A stretch of 64,000 nt of DNA. Origin: J054 sp963850255 (lineage in GTDB: Bacteria; Pseudomonadota; Gammaproteobacteria; Steroidobacterales; GCA-2729495). Positions within the stretch are counted from its first letter, which is position 1. Every line of letters begins with the position of its first letter. Positions 8,433 through 17,352 of this stretch are shown here, in pieces. Both the position numbers and the translations under genes were made by a program. The notes under the pieces are model-generated. The model did not search any database. It saw nothing but the letters and a program-made list of their open reading frames with translations, and had not been told where the DNA came from. The stretch covers positions 1 through 64,000 of the forward strand of contig CAWKLL010000055.1 of assembly GCA_963850255.1 (NCBI GenBank), given 5' to 3'.

Positions 8433-8580
8433 GTCTTGCCGGCAATACCCACGAGTACCGGCCGCTAGTCCAGCCGCCCCCTCAGGATCAGCGGGTCGTC
8501 GTTGTCGCCATCGAAGGGGCCTCCCCCATCTTCGCAGACGAGGTCGGTGCCGCTAAATGCCAGTTTTCCACCGGCGATTT
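8228..8580 (-). pseudogene. Chimeric relic: serine protease C-terminus joined to HlyD adaptor C-terminus
   Basis: Read on the minus strand from about 8580, the frame gives LAFSGTDLVCEDGGGPFDG then DNDDPLILRGRLD, a stop (TAG near 8465) and RPVLVGIAGKTSG. This parallels LAFLGTDIVYVDRAGPCGG, DSGGPLLIRGLDG and YPVLVGIASTT of the intact protease at 7499-8227, with the catalytic serine replaced by Asn. It then continues as SGMFGMRLELADLDLEIAAG, parallel to SGMFGVRLELANPDLEISAG near the end of the adaptor at 9970. The relic therefore joins the tail of a lost protease copy to the tail of a lost adaptor copy, as expected from a tandem duplication followed by deletion. Confidence 0.75.
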
Positions 8581-8617
8581 TTGCGCGCCCGAAGACAGCG
8601 GTTTTTCGCCGGGCAAG

Positions 8618-8644
8618 AAAAACCCGGCACGCGGCCGGGTTTTC
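8618..8644 (-). terminator. Intrinsic terminator after the PEP-CTERM gene
   Basis: A perfect 8-bp stem AACCCGGC/GCCGGGTT (arms 8621-8628 and 8634-8641) is flanked by A and T runs on either side. It lies 20-45 nt beyond the stop of the minus-strand gene ending at 8663. The symmetric A/T flanks would let it work in both directions. Confidence 0.75.
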
Positions 8645-8662
8645 CTTAGCTTGGCATTTAAC

Positions 8663-9325
8663 TTAGGCGGCCTTGCGACGCACCCAGCCGAGCAGGCCAA
8701 GAGCCGAGCCGAACAGCCAGACGGCTGCGGGTACGGGTACGACTGTTGTATCGATGGTCACGTTGTCGATCAGAGCTGTAAGGCGACAGTTCGGGGCTGC
8801 ACCACAATCGGCTTTGAACAACAGAGAGACACCGCCCCCTGCGTCAGGGCCGAGCACGGTGTTGAACGTGTAAGTCTGCCATTGATCGGTCAGAAAATTC
8901 GGCGGACCTTGCAGAATTTCATTTGACGCACCGTTGTCGCCCTCTCTCTCGGTAAGTAGCTCTGCGATGAACACGACCGCGCCTGCAGTGTTAGGAAAGT
9001 CTACGGTCTGCAATGTCGCTTTAGCGTCGTATGAAACAGTGACCGCAGCCCCGTCAATAAGCAGGCCTTCGGCCAACCGCTCTACCTTGATGAGAGGAAA
9101 GGATGCGCCGGCGGACCCGTCAGCTGACAATTGGGCCGACTGGATGCCAGGCGCACTGGGCCCGTTGTCAGCAGCAAGACCAATGGTTCCATTGTTGTTG
9201 ACTTGAATCCAGTCATTGAGACCAGACTCAAACGTGCTGTTAGGCACAACATTTACGGCCTGCGCCGCGCCCGCGAATAGCAGGACAGTTGCGCCAGCAA
9301 TTATGGACGTACTAAAAGTTTTCAT
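8663..9325 (-). CDS. PEP-CTERM (VPLPA-type) sorting-signal protein
   Basis: A 220-residue exported protein. The signal peptide (residues 1-23, ending AGAAQA) is followed by a beta-sandwich-like region starting NVVPNSTFESGLNDW, reminiscent of CBM_4_9 carbohydrate-binding modules. The C-terminus has the tripartite PEP-CTERM/VPLPA pattern: VPVPAAVWLFGSA, a hydrophobic helix, then RRK. Such tails are processed by exosortase (EpsH/XrtA), which must be encoded elsewhere. GGTGGAG lies before the ATG. It sits inside what appears to have been a lost copy of the neighbouring protease gene. Cell-surface or biofilm-matrix localisation is family knowledge; the ligand is unknown. Confidence 0.85.
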   Translation of the reverse strand: MKTFSTSIIAGATVLLFAGAAQAVNVVPNSTFESGLNDWIQVNNNGTIGLAADNGPSAPGIQSAQLSADGSAGASFPLIKVERLAEGLLIDGAAVTVSYDAKATLQTVDFPNTAGAVVFIAELLTEREGDNGASNEILQGPPNFLTDQWQTYTFNTVLGPDAGGGVSLLFKADCGAAPNCRLTALIDNVTIDTTVVPVPAAVWLFGSALGLLGWVRRKAA

Positions 9326-9394
9326 AATTTCTCCACCTGTTGCCGCCGCCCTGAAGGCAAACAGCCCCTTTTTTTGAGATTACAGTTTTATAAC

Positions 9395-9458
9395 GACCAA
9401 AAAATTGGTCCGCTGATTGGGCTGGTGTTTGCGTCATCAGATAATCAGCGACGACCAA
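9395..9458. promoter_or_regulatory. Nested dyad with GACCAA/TTGGTC half-sites upstream of the PEP-CTERM gene
   Basis: GACCAA-AAAA-TTGGTC (9395-9410) is a perfect 6-bp dyad. Its right half extends to TTGGTCCGCTGATT (9405-9418), which pairs with AATCAGCGACGACCAA (9443-9458) across a 24-nt spacer, with two unpaired bases. Three half-sites 70-130 nt before the start codon look like a regulator-binding region. The regulator is unknown. Confidence 0.45.
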
Positions 9459-9882
9459 TTTGCGCCATTGTGACAACGCTGTCAAACGCGTCTCAGAAAG
9501 GCCTTTGTCCTGAACTGACCATGCCTTGTATTTTGCGCCCGCGCTTTACATAACGGTTCTATCCACGCCCTGTTAAGAGTCAGTCCTAAGCGACTGAGAG
9601 GAAAATCAATCTCATGGCCGGGATAGGGCAAGGCGGACGCTTGAGGCTCGTATTTATGGATTATGTCAAGTTTATGGGCAGCCATATTGTCAGGAATACA
9701 CGGTAATCGGGCCAGGTTATCCCGTGGTTTTGCGCCTCACCCCGCGCAAATTCCCGCCCGTTTGCGCGCCGGGTTTCGTGCGCTTCGGATAGCTGCGGCG
9801 GTCAGGGCGGCTTGCTTACGCTGGATGAGCGATTTTGCGACGGGGGGCGCCTCGGCCAGGCTGATGCGCAGTATCAGTCAAG
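9459..9882. other. Intergenic region upstream of the PEP-CTERM gene
   Basis: No gene or relic is recognisable between the dyad and repeat copy B. If the duplication model is right, this stretch replaced the body of a deleted protease copy, but no protease sequence is visible in it. Confidence 0.4.
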
Positions 9883-10100
9883 GAGCCGATTCAAGGCGAT
9901 GGAATTCCGCTGACCAACGCACGGGATTATCTAGCAGCGTGGCGGTCGTCAGCGAACGCTGCGCGGATTTCAGGGCGTCGGGGTCGCAGTGGCCGCTGCG
10001 GCAGCATCTCCGGGCATGAAGCGCACCTCGCACTTCAGACCGGCAGATATTTCCAGGTCCGGGTTGGCCAGTTCCAGGCGCACCCCAAACATCCCGCTGG
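9883..10100 (-). repeat. Diverged direct repeat, copy B
   Basis: Partner of 8216-8432. It covers the last roughly 45 codons of the intact HlyD-like gene, the downstream spacer and a protease-type start (TTG AAT CGG CTC) that runs into a stop two codons later. It shows that a protease gene once began here. Confidence 0.75.
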
Positions 10101-10848
10101 CTGCATTCACCACGTTGTCCACCACCGTTACCCGGGCCTGATAGCCTGCCTGCGGTCCCACTTCGGGCCGAATCAGACCGGCCATGCCTGGCGTTATCCG
10201 GCCGATCATGCTCGCAGGCATGATCACTTCGACGTTGAGCGGATTAATCTGCGCCACGCGCAGGATCGGCTCCTGCTCTACGCGTTCGTTGGGGCCGAGA
10301 TAGCGTTCCACGACCACGCCATCGACCGGGCTGCGCACGGTGCGCAGGGACAGCACGCGTTCTGCACGGGCCAGTTCCAGCTTGGCCAGCTGCATTTCTT
10401 CGTCGGCCTGCTCGCGCGCCAGCTCCGACAGGGCGCGTTCCGTATTCGCCTCATCGACCTCGAAGTCGGACACGTACTGACCTTCCTTTTTCATTTCCTG
10501 CATGCGTTCGAATTTTCGCCAGCCAAAGCGCTCGCGTACCTTGGCCGCATCGACATCAGCGGTCATGGTGGCGCGCGCCCGGGCCAGATCCACGTTGGCC
10601 TTCTCTACGCTGGCTTCCAGGGTCGCCAGCACGTCGCCCTTGCTGACAAAGTCACCGCGATCAACGGGCAACTCGTCAATAATGCCTTCAACCTGGGCGC
10701 CCACGTCAGCCACCACATGCGGCTCGATGAGGCACTCGAAGGACTCGCCCTGCGACCAGACGGGCGTGCTCAGCAACAGGATCTGGGCCGCCATCAATGC
10801 GCGCATGGCCGGGCTGGCAGAAGGTTTTTTGCTGGGCGCACAATTCAT
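9970..10848 (-). CDS. HlyD/RND-type periplasmic adaptor protein
   Basis: A 292-residue membrane-fusion protein. An N-terminal hydrophobic segment (residues about 14-32) precedes a lipoyl half-motif VEGIIDELPVDRGDFVSKGD, a long helical hairpin rich in Ala, Glu and Arg (about residues 85-170), the second half-motif RSPVDGVVVERYLGPNERV and a beta-barrel domain ending in a low-complexity Ala/Thr/Pro tail. The ATG at 10848 lies 10 nt after the SecA-like stop; an earlier ATG at 10893 would overlap that gene. It probably bridges an inner-membrane translocator to an outer-membrane channel, though no TolC-like gene is present in this window. Its 3' end is duplicated as a relic at 8330-8440. Confidence 0.85.
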   Translation of the reverse strand: MNCAPSKKPSASPAMRALMAAQILLLSTPVWSQGESFECLIEPHVVADVGAQVEGIIDELPVDRGDFVSKGDVLATLEASVEKANVDLARARATMTADVDAAKVRERFGWRKFERMQEMKKEGQYVSDFEVDEANTERALSELAREQADEEMQLAKLELARAERVLSLRTVRSPVDGVVVERYLGPNERVEQEPILRVAQINPLNVEVIMPASMIGRITPGMAGLIRPEVGPQAGYQARVTVVDNVVNAASGMFGVRLELANPDLEISAGLKCEVRFMPGDAAAAATATPTP

Positions 10849-10858
10849 AGGGTCAGTA

Positions 10859-12842
10859 TCACTCGGCCCGACCGGCAAAGGCGAGTACCGCATCGAGTTT
10901 CTCGTCGCTCTTCAACAGTTGTTTGCGGACCTCGGAATGGCGTGCCTGGGCACGTGCCTGGGCGCGTTGAATCATCCTTAAAGAGACCGACTGCGATATT
11001 GGCAACCTTTTATTAATCATGCTATTACAAAGATTACGTAGATTCTGAGAGAGGTCTGTGCTGGGCAATTCATCCTCCAGGGACCAGAGCGTGGCATAGC
11101 TGCCTGCGTCGCCCTGGCGACCGCAGCGACCGAACAATTGCCGGTCAATGCGACCGGCGTCATGCGGCTGACTGCAGATGACGTGCAGCCCGCCGGCCTC
11201 GGCAACCCCGGCGCCAAGCTTTATATCGGTGCCTCGCCCGGCCATGTTCGTCGCCACCGTCACGCGGCCCGGCTGACCGGCCTCGGCGACGATGGCCGCC
11301 TCCTCGGCATCCTGGCGCGCATTCAGTACCCGATGCGGCAACGCCGGCCGCGTCGAGCAACGCGGCCACATGTTCCGAGTCCGCCACGGATCGGGTACCA
11401 ATGAGTACCGGTCGGCCGATGGCCTGCATGGCCCTGGCCTGCTCCACCACCGCCGTCCATTTCTGCGCAGCGTTGCTGAATACCTGGCCCGGCAGGCCAC
11501 GCCGCTGCACCGGGCGATTGGTGGGAATGCGCACCACCGGCAGGCGATAGACGTTCCAGAACTCCGTCGTCACTTCCCTGGCCGTCCCGGTCATGCCGGC
11601 CAGGTGCAGGTAGCGACGGAAAAAGCGCTGATAGCTCATGCGCGCCAGGGTTTCTTTTTCACCGGAGATCTCTACGTCTTCCTTGGCCTCTACTAACTGG
11701 TGCAGGCCGCCCTCCCAGCTGCGGTCGGGCATCAAACGACCGGTGTACTCATCGACAATCTGAACCTTGTCATCAAGCACCACGTAGTGCTCGTCGCGGT
11801 GGAACAGGTACAGCGCGGATAAGGCGCGAGTGACCAGCTCCTGGGCGCGATTGCGGCCACTCCAGATACCGCCCTTGTCACCGACGGCGGCGACGATCTT
11901 GTCCTGGCCAAAGGTGGTCAGCCAGGCGCGCCGGTCTTCCGTATCCAGCTCAAAGTCCCGCTCCGGCTCCAGGCTGCGGGCAATGGCCAGGGCCTCGTGC
12001 CAGGCAGCCTCGTCACCGCTGGCCGGGCGCTCGCGGGAAATAATCAACGGCGTGCGCGCTTCGTCCACCATCACACTGTCGGCCTCGTCGACGATGGCAA
12101 AGCACAGGCCGCGCAGCACCAGCTGGTCCAGGCGCGGACGCTCCTTATATAAGCGTTCAAGCTGCAGGCGCGCCAGGTTACGTTCGCGGCCCAGGGCAAT
12201 GCGGTCTTTCAGGTAGTCAAAGGTGATTTCTTTGTTAGAGCAGTAGGTGATGTCGCAGGCATAGGCCGCGCGGCGAGCGGCCGGATCCATTTCGTGCTCA
12301 ATCACGCCGACGCTCAGACCCAGCGCCCGATACACCGGGGCCATCTCCTCGGCGTCGCGACTGGCCAGGTAGTCGTTGGCCGTGATCACATGCGTAGGCC
12401 AGCCACCCAGGGCGGCGGTGGCCGCGGCCAGGGTGGCGGTGAGGGTCTTGCCCTCACCGGTTTGCATCTCTGCGACCACGCCCGACAGCAGCGCGTAACC
12501 GCCGATCAGCTGTACCGGGTAGTGGCGCATGCCCAGGCTCCGCTCGGCCGCTTCGCGCACCAGCGCAAAGGCACGCGCCACGGCCGCATCGGCAAATCCC
12601 TCGCGGACCAGCGTGGCGCGCAGTGCCGTCGCTTGTGCCTGCAAGCCAGCGTCATCCAGCGCTTCGAGACCGTTCGCCTGGGCATCAACGCGCGGCACGA
12701 TGCCCTGCAGTTCGCCGAGCCGCACACCGCCGCGTCGCCAGGCGCGGCCCAGCGTATTGACGGCCTGGCGTTCCAGCCAGTTCTCGTCCGGAATGCGCGC
12801 CTCCGGGTACACCGCGATACCGCCTGGACGTGCCTCAATCAT
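10859..12842 (-). CDS. Accessory SecA-like ATPase, short C-terminus, one frameshift
   Basis: The first frame (12842 to about 11342) shows SecA Walker A QTGEGKT (residues 127-133), VDEADS (251-256) followed by MVDEARTPLI, the preprotein-crosslinking region and NBD2 up to LIGTRSVADSEHVAALLDAAG. One extra base near 11342 moves the frame. The continuation, LPHRVLNARQDAEEA, TNMAGRGTDIKLG and GRCGRQGD, ends at 10859. The combined product would be about 660 residues against about 850-900 for housekeeping SecA. It stops inside the helical scaffold, with no helical wing and no C-terminal zinc motif. The ATG overlaps the M50 gene's stop by 8 nt, suggesting translational coupling. It is most likely a dedicated export motor. 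The break may be a sequencing error, since both halves are well conserved. Confidence 0.85.
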
Positions 12843-14979
12843 CGAGCAGCCTCAGGAACAGGATCTTCAGCTTGCGATACCACTGCGACCACAAAGGCGC
12901 AAAACCATGGTCGAAGCGCACATAAACGCGCTCGCCAAATCGCTCCAGCGGCGCCTCGGGCATGGCCAGCTCGAACTGAAACACCGTCTGAAAAGCCCGG
13001 TCATTTTCCGCCGAGCTCGGGTCATTGGCGATTTCGCCACCACCCTGTTGCGACAGGGCAGCACTGGGCAACTGGTTAGAGGCCGCCGGCACTTCACGCA
13101 GAATAGTCGCCGCATACTCCTGCGGCAGTCGTGAGGTCAGCCGCAAACTCACCGCTTCGGTACGATTGCGAATCAGATCGATATTGGCCTGGGTTACCAC
13201 GGCGCGCACGCGCGGCTCGGCCACGCCAATGACATAGCCCACGGTATCGCCCTGCCTGAGGAAGCGACCGGGCAAGTCGCCGGGTCGGGGCACTATAAAG
13301 CGGCCATCGGAACTCGCCTGTAACGACAGCGCGTCGAAGCGCTGCTGCAGTCGGGCCAGCTGCTTATCCACCGCGGCGATCTCTTCCTCGGTAATTTGCG
13401 AGTCGACAAAGCTGGTAGCACGTTCAGCCCGGTAGCGCACCTGCAGCTCGTCGCGCCGCGCGCTGGTGACGGCCAGTTCACTGGTCAGCTGGGGATCGGC
13501 CAGGCGAATCAGCAAGTCACCCCTGGCGACCTGGGCGCCGGGCTCGGCCACAACCTCGGCCACGAAGCCAGCGGTGCCGGCGCGCACCTGGGCCTGTTCG
13601 GGTAACCACAGCACGCCTTCGGCCCGGGTCAGAAACGGCATGGGAATCAGGAAAACCAGCGCCAGCAAACCGCCCAGAATACCGCCGGTTATCGCCAGCG
13701 ACTGGCGGCGCGTCTTGCGCAATACCGGGCTGACCAGCACGAAACGCAACATCTTGCCCAACGGCAGGATCAGCATCATGAAGGCCACCCAGATGGCGAG
13801 CAGAATACCAATAGTGAAAAACTGTCCGGCGACAAAGGTAATAATGATGGTGGCGACGAATAGCCGGTAGAAGAACGACGCGATGGCGTAGAACACCAGC
13901 CAGCCACGCTCGCCGGGCTGGGTATGCACGGGCTGGGCTTCACGGGCACCAAGCAGGTAGGTCTGCGCCAGGTAGCCAAGATATTTTTTCGAGCGCGTGG
14001 CCAGGTTGGGAATTTCCAGCCAGTCGGCAAAAATGTAGTAGCCGTCGAAGCGCAACAACGGATTGCCGTTAAACAGCAGCGTGGAAACGCCGGCAATCAG
14101 CATGATGTTGTACATCACCGCGCGCAGCAGACCCGGCTCCAGCGCCAGCCAGAGAAACAGCGCCATGGCGGCGATAAACAGCTCAACCAGCATGCCGGCC
14201 GCACCCACGACCATGCGCTTGCTCTTCTCGCGAAACTCCCAGGCCGCCGTGGCATCCACATAGGGCACCGGCATCAGCACCAGCAGCATTACGCCCATCT
14301 CGTGTACTTCGCCGCCCCAGCGTTTTACCGCGTAACCGTGGCCCAGCTCATGCAGCGCCTTGACCAGCGGAAATACCAGGATTAGCAGCAGCAGATTATT
14401 CGGCGCCAGCACCCGGTCGGTGACATCGCGGGTCAGCTCCTGCCAGTGCAGGCCCGCCTGCACGGTGGCGACACCGATTACCACCAGCCAGAGCAAAAAG
14501 CCTGCCGGAGTAAACAACCAACGCACGGCCCGCTGTGTCCTAGCCAGGAAACGCTCCGGGTCGAGCAACGGAAAACGCAGCGCCATGGGATTCATGAAAC
14601 GTTGCATCAGCTCGCGGCGCTGCTGTTTTTCGTAACGCTGCTGCAGTTCGGCGGCTTCCGGCGGGATATCGCACTGCAGGACGTCAGCGGAATGCAGCTC
14701 GCCGAATAGACGAATGACTTCTTCCTGGGTGGGCACGTCGTCGCCCAGTTTGTCCAGCGCCAGGTCCCAGATCTCCTGGATGCTGCGACTGCCGTCCATC
14801 AGCCCAACCAGGTAATAAGACACGGGGTTCAGGCGATGCGCTTTGCCGGCGGCATAGTCCTGCAACACGTACCAGGTTTCTTCGCGATAGCGATGGCGGC
14901 GAATCTGCAGGTGCCGACGCAGCCGCGGCCGCAACTCGGCGACGCGATACCAGGACGGGCTGTAAAGCGACTCACTCAT
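12835..14979 (-). CDS. PqqD-like / M50 site-2 protease / HlyD fusion protein
   Basis: A 714-residue polytopic protein. Residues about 10-105 resemble a PqqD/RRE-like domain (HRLNPVSYYLVGLMDG, then SIQEIWDLALDKLGDDVPTQ). Residues about 155-460 are the membrane M50 region, with the zinc motif HELGH (210-214) followed by GYAVKRWGGEVHEMGV and the third ligand in LLRFDGYY (D312). Residues about 480-700 form a HlyD-like arm: a lipoyl motif VRAGTAGFVAEVVAEPGAQV, a coiled coil, then RFIVPRPGDLPGRFLRQGD. I chose ATG 14979, 17 nt after the GAF-HlyD stop; 15060 is an alternative. Similar fusions are usually annotated as site-2 protease/efflux adaptor proteins. It may recognise or cleave the N-terminus of an exported substrate; that is inference. 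Confidence 0.85.
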   Translation of the reverse strand: MSESLYSPSWYRVAELRPRLRRHLQIRRHRYREETWYVLQDYAAGKAHRLNPVSYYLVGLMDGSRSIQEIWDLALDKLGDDVPTQEEVIRLFGELHSADVLQCDIPPEAAELQQRYEKQQRRELMQRFMNPMALRFPLLDPERFLARTQRAVRWLFTPAGFLLWLVVIGVATVQAGLHWQELTRDVTDRVLAPNNLLLLILVFPLVKALHELGHGYAVKRWGGEVHEMGVMLLVLMPVPYVDATAAWEFREKSKRMVVGAAGMLVELFIAAMALFLWLALEPGLLRAVMYNIMLIAGVSTLLFNGNPLLRFDGYYIFADWLEIPNLATRSKKYLGYLAQTYLLGAREAQPVHTQPGERGWLVFYAIASFFYRLFVATIIITFVAGQFFTIGILLAIWVAFMMLILPLGKMLRFVLVSPVLRKTRRQSLAITGGILGGLLALVFLIPMPFLTRAEGVLWLPEQAQVRAGTAGFVAEVVAEPGAQVARGDLLIRLADPQLTSELAVTSARRDELQVRYRAERATSFVDSQITEEEIAAVDKQLARLQQRFDALSLQASSDGRFIVPRPGDLPGRFLRQGDTVGYVIGVAEPRVRAVVTQANIDLIRNRTEAVSLRLTSRLPQEYAATILREVPAASNQLPSAALSQQGGGEIANDPSSAENDRAFQTVFQFELAMPEAPLERFGERVYVRFDHGFAPLWSQWYRKLKILFLRLLDD

Positions 14980-14996
14980 CGGACGCTGCGAGCCGA

Positions 14997-16859
14997 CTAG
15001 GGCCACCATGACCAGGCCCACAGACGCAGCCAGTCGGTGATGCGATGGGTCCAGATCCATAGCAGGCTGCGTTGATCGATACTGATTTTCGCCACCCCTT
15101 CCATGCCCGGACGCAAACGCGCACTGCCTTCGGCCAGGGCGGCTTCAACGCGGAAGAAGTTAGCGCCCTCCTCGGCCGCGGTAACGGGCGTAATCACCTC
15201 GATCACCAGCGGCAGTTCGTCGCCGGGCATGCTGGTGAGCGCCAGCCGTCCGGACTGACCTTCGGCCAGGCCGTCGATATCGCGCTCGTCCACTTTCAGT
15301 ACCACGCGGTACTGATCCAGCGGTGCGATTTCGAACAGCACTTCACCGCGCTGCACCGGCGCACCCAGGGACTGGCTGAGATCACCCGAAACCACCACGC
15401 CGTCGAAGGGCGCGATGATGCGCGTACGCGAGAGCTGGTCGTTCACCAGGGTCAGCTCGGCCTCGGCCTGCTGCTTCTGCGCCATCAGAATGCCGGCGCG
15501 GGCCCATTCGCGGCCGGCCTCGGCCTCGCGTTGTTCCTTGGCCAGCTGCGAGCGTCGGCTGAGAATTTTTTGTCGCTCGACCGACAAATCCTTGTCATCG
15601 AGGGTGCAGATCAAATCACCTTCAGCGACCAGTTCACCGGCTTTCACGTCGGCCGTATTGATGTAGCCGTCGAAGGGCGCCACCGCAGCGCGCAATACCT
15701 GGCCCTCGAGTACCGCATCGGCAGTCACGCGATACTCGCCGTCCACCAGCACCAGCACAGCCAGCAAAGCCAGCACTGCGCTGCCCACCAGTTTCCAGGC
15801 CAGGTGGCCGGGCCCGACAAAGCGCGCCAGCGTGTCGCGCGACTGGTCCAGCAGGCGTCGCCACAGCGGCCGGGCATTGGCTCGCTGCAGTTGCATCACC
15901 GGGCCCAGCAAGGCGGCCATGGCATCGCACAACTCCAGCGTCGCGGCATCAAAGCGATCCTCGCGGCTGCTTTCCAGCAGCAGTGCGCCGACGGGGCCGT
16001 CGCTATCGATGAGCGGCAGCACACAGACGGCGCCACCGCCATTCATATCGCGCAGGTCGCTTACCGCACGCATTACCAGCGCCGGCGAATCCGCAGGTTC
16101 GGGCAGCACCAGGCGATGCTGCTGATCGATGGCCTCGTCCATGGCCGCACCGATGGCGCGCACCACGTTGGCCTTGTCCTTGAACTGGGCACTGTTCGAG
16201 AGCGCCTGCACTTCGACCTGGCTGCCTTCCAGAAAGCCAATGGCAACCCGATCACAGCCCAGCCGCGCGGCCATCTCGGTAACCAGCGCACGCGAAGCGG
16301 CGCGCAGATCCGGGTGCTCCCCGGCCACGGCGACCAGGTCGAGATTCAGCACCAGGCGTTCGATTATTTGCAGCGCGCGATGGTTGTCGTCCTGGGCCAG
16401 CAGGGTTTCCAGCCGGCCACTGCCCCAGTGCAGGCTGCGCAACACCTGCTGCAGGCGTTCCTCGCGATCGGTGGCGATATCCATCACCACCACGCCATGC
16501 AGATGGCCGGATACTTCCAGCGGATAAGCCACATGCGAAGCAGCACCACCCTCGCCCATGGGTTTTACGACGCCGCGTCGTTCGCGCAGGGCTTGCTCCG
16601 CAGTAGCGCCGAGATAAGTGGCATCGATACGCCGATCAGGCCATACCGCCGCCGGCGTATACGGACCCTGATCGGCCGGGCCAAGCAACACGATGCCGGC
16701 ATTCAGCTCTACGCCCTGCTGGCGAATCTGCCGCGCCTGAATATTCAGCCAGGCACGACAAAAGTCACTGCGCGGCCCGTCGGCTGCCACCTGGCTCCAG
16801 TCGGCCTGCTCGGCCGCCGGCGAGTCCAGTTCAGCGTGCAGTTCTTCGGTGGGATTCAT
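14997..16859 (-). CDS. GAF-domain / HlyD-family membrane-fusion protein
   Basis: A 620-residue protein with two GAF-like regions (about 40-130 and 185-325; the second contains RLGCDRVAIGFLEGSQVEV and LPLIDSDGPVGALLLES), one transmembrane helix (353-372) and a HlyD adaptor region (about 385-595). The lipoyl halves are VAPFDGYINTADVKAGELVA and IIAPFDGVVVSGDLSQSLGA, either side of a coiled coil. The GAF part should lie in the cytoplasm and the adaptor part in the periplasm, so the protein could couple a cytoplasmic signal to an export channel. It lies 72 nt after DUF3467 and 17 nt before the M50 fusion, consistent with one operon. Confidence 0.85.
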   Translation of the reverse strand: MNPTEELHAELDSPAAEQADWSQVAADGPRSDFCRAWLNIQARQIRQQGVELNAGIVLLGPADQGPYTPAAVWPDRRIDATYLGATAEQALRERRGVVKPMGEGGAASHVAYPLEVSGHLHGVVVMDIATDREERLQQVLRSLHWGSGRLETLLAQDDNHRALQIIERLVLNLDLVAVAGEHPDLRAASRALVTEMAARLGCDRVAIGFLEGSQVEVQALSNSAQFKDKANVVRAIGAAMDEAIDQQHRLVLPEPADSPALVMRAVSDLRDMNGGGAVCVLPLIDSDGPVGALLLESSREDRFDAATLELCDAMAALLGPVMQLQRANARPLWRRLLDQSRDTLARFVGPGHLAWKLVGSAVLALLAVLVLVDGEYRVTADAVLEGQVLRAAVAPFDGYINTADVKAGELVAEGDLICTLDDKDLSVERQKILSRRSQLAKEQREAEAGREWARAGILMAQKQQAEAELTLVNDQLSRTRIIAPFDGVVVSGDLSQSLGAPVQRGEVLFEIAPLDQYRVVLKVDERDIDGLAEGQSGRLALTSMPGDELPLVIEVITPVTAAEEGANFFRVEAALAEGSARLRPGMEGVAKISIDQRSLLWIWTHRITDWLRLWAWSWWP

Positions 16860-16931
16860 AGCCGGCCTGGTCCCTGCTGAAATCGGCAGCGGCCGTGGCA
16901 GCGCATGGCGGCTGCCGCAGCTGCGTCCCGA

Positions 16932-17273
16932 CTACTGCTTGGTCGCCGGCGCATCAGCGGTCTGCGCTGACTGCTGTAACTTGCCGTAGCGGTTCTCATA
17001 TTCCGTCAGCAGCTGCCCGAGCATGGTGTGCAGGCGTTGCGCTGCGAACGGGCTGAGAATGATCCGGCTGGTCAGCTCGATCTGCATCTCGTTGGCCGCG
17101 CGCTCCCAGGCTTTATTAATGCCGAAGTTCAGCACCACTTCTTCACGCGTGCTGTTCACCGCACAGACGTTGGCGTAGGCACTGCTCAGGTGACTGGTAT
17201 CCCAGCGCACCTTGGTCTGGCCGGCAGCGGCCTGGGCTTGAGCAGCAGCAGCTTCTTCTTTCTTGGTAGCCAT
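16932..17273 (-). CDS. DUF3467 protein
   Basis: A 113-residue soluble protein with an Ala/Gln-rich N-terminus and the DUF3467 core: YANVCAVNSTREEVVLNFG, then ELTSRIILSPFAAQRLHTML. GGGAG lies about 10 nt before the ATG. The domain is widespread and has no established function. Here it is the first complete gene downstream of the giant-protein gene and heads the export genes, so a chaperone or adaptor role for the exported protein is possible but unproven. Confidence 0.85.
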   Translation of the reverse strand: MATKKEEAAAAQAQAAAGQTKVRWDTSHLSSAYANVCAVNSTREEVVLNFGINKAWERAANEMQIELTSRIILSPFAAQRLHTMLGQLLTEYENRYGKLQQSAQTADAPATKQ

Positions 17274-17352
17274 TAAGGCACTCCCTTTTCTTCTCGTGGG
17301 TTAATTGAATTCAGCAATGGGGTCTGAGCACCGCGACGGCGGTCTCAGGGCA

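Noticed and set aside
11335..11345. Programmed frameshifting in the SecA-like gene
   Set aside because: No slippery heptamer or downstream structure stands out, and similar single-base breaks occur elsewhere in the window, so error or mutation is simpler.
15072..16880. Plus-strand open frame of 602 codons opposite the GAF-HlyD gene
   Set aside because: It has His/Gln-rich composition typical of the complement of a high-GC coding strand, with no domain. The minus-strand frame carries GAF and HlyD motifs.
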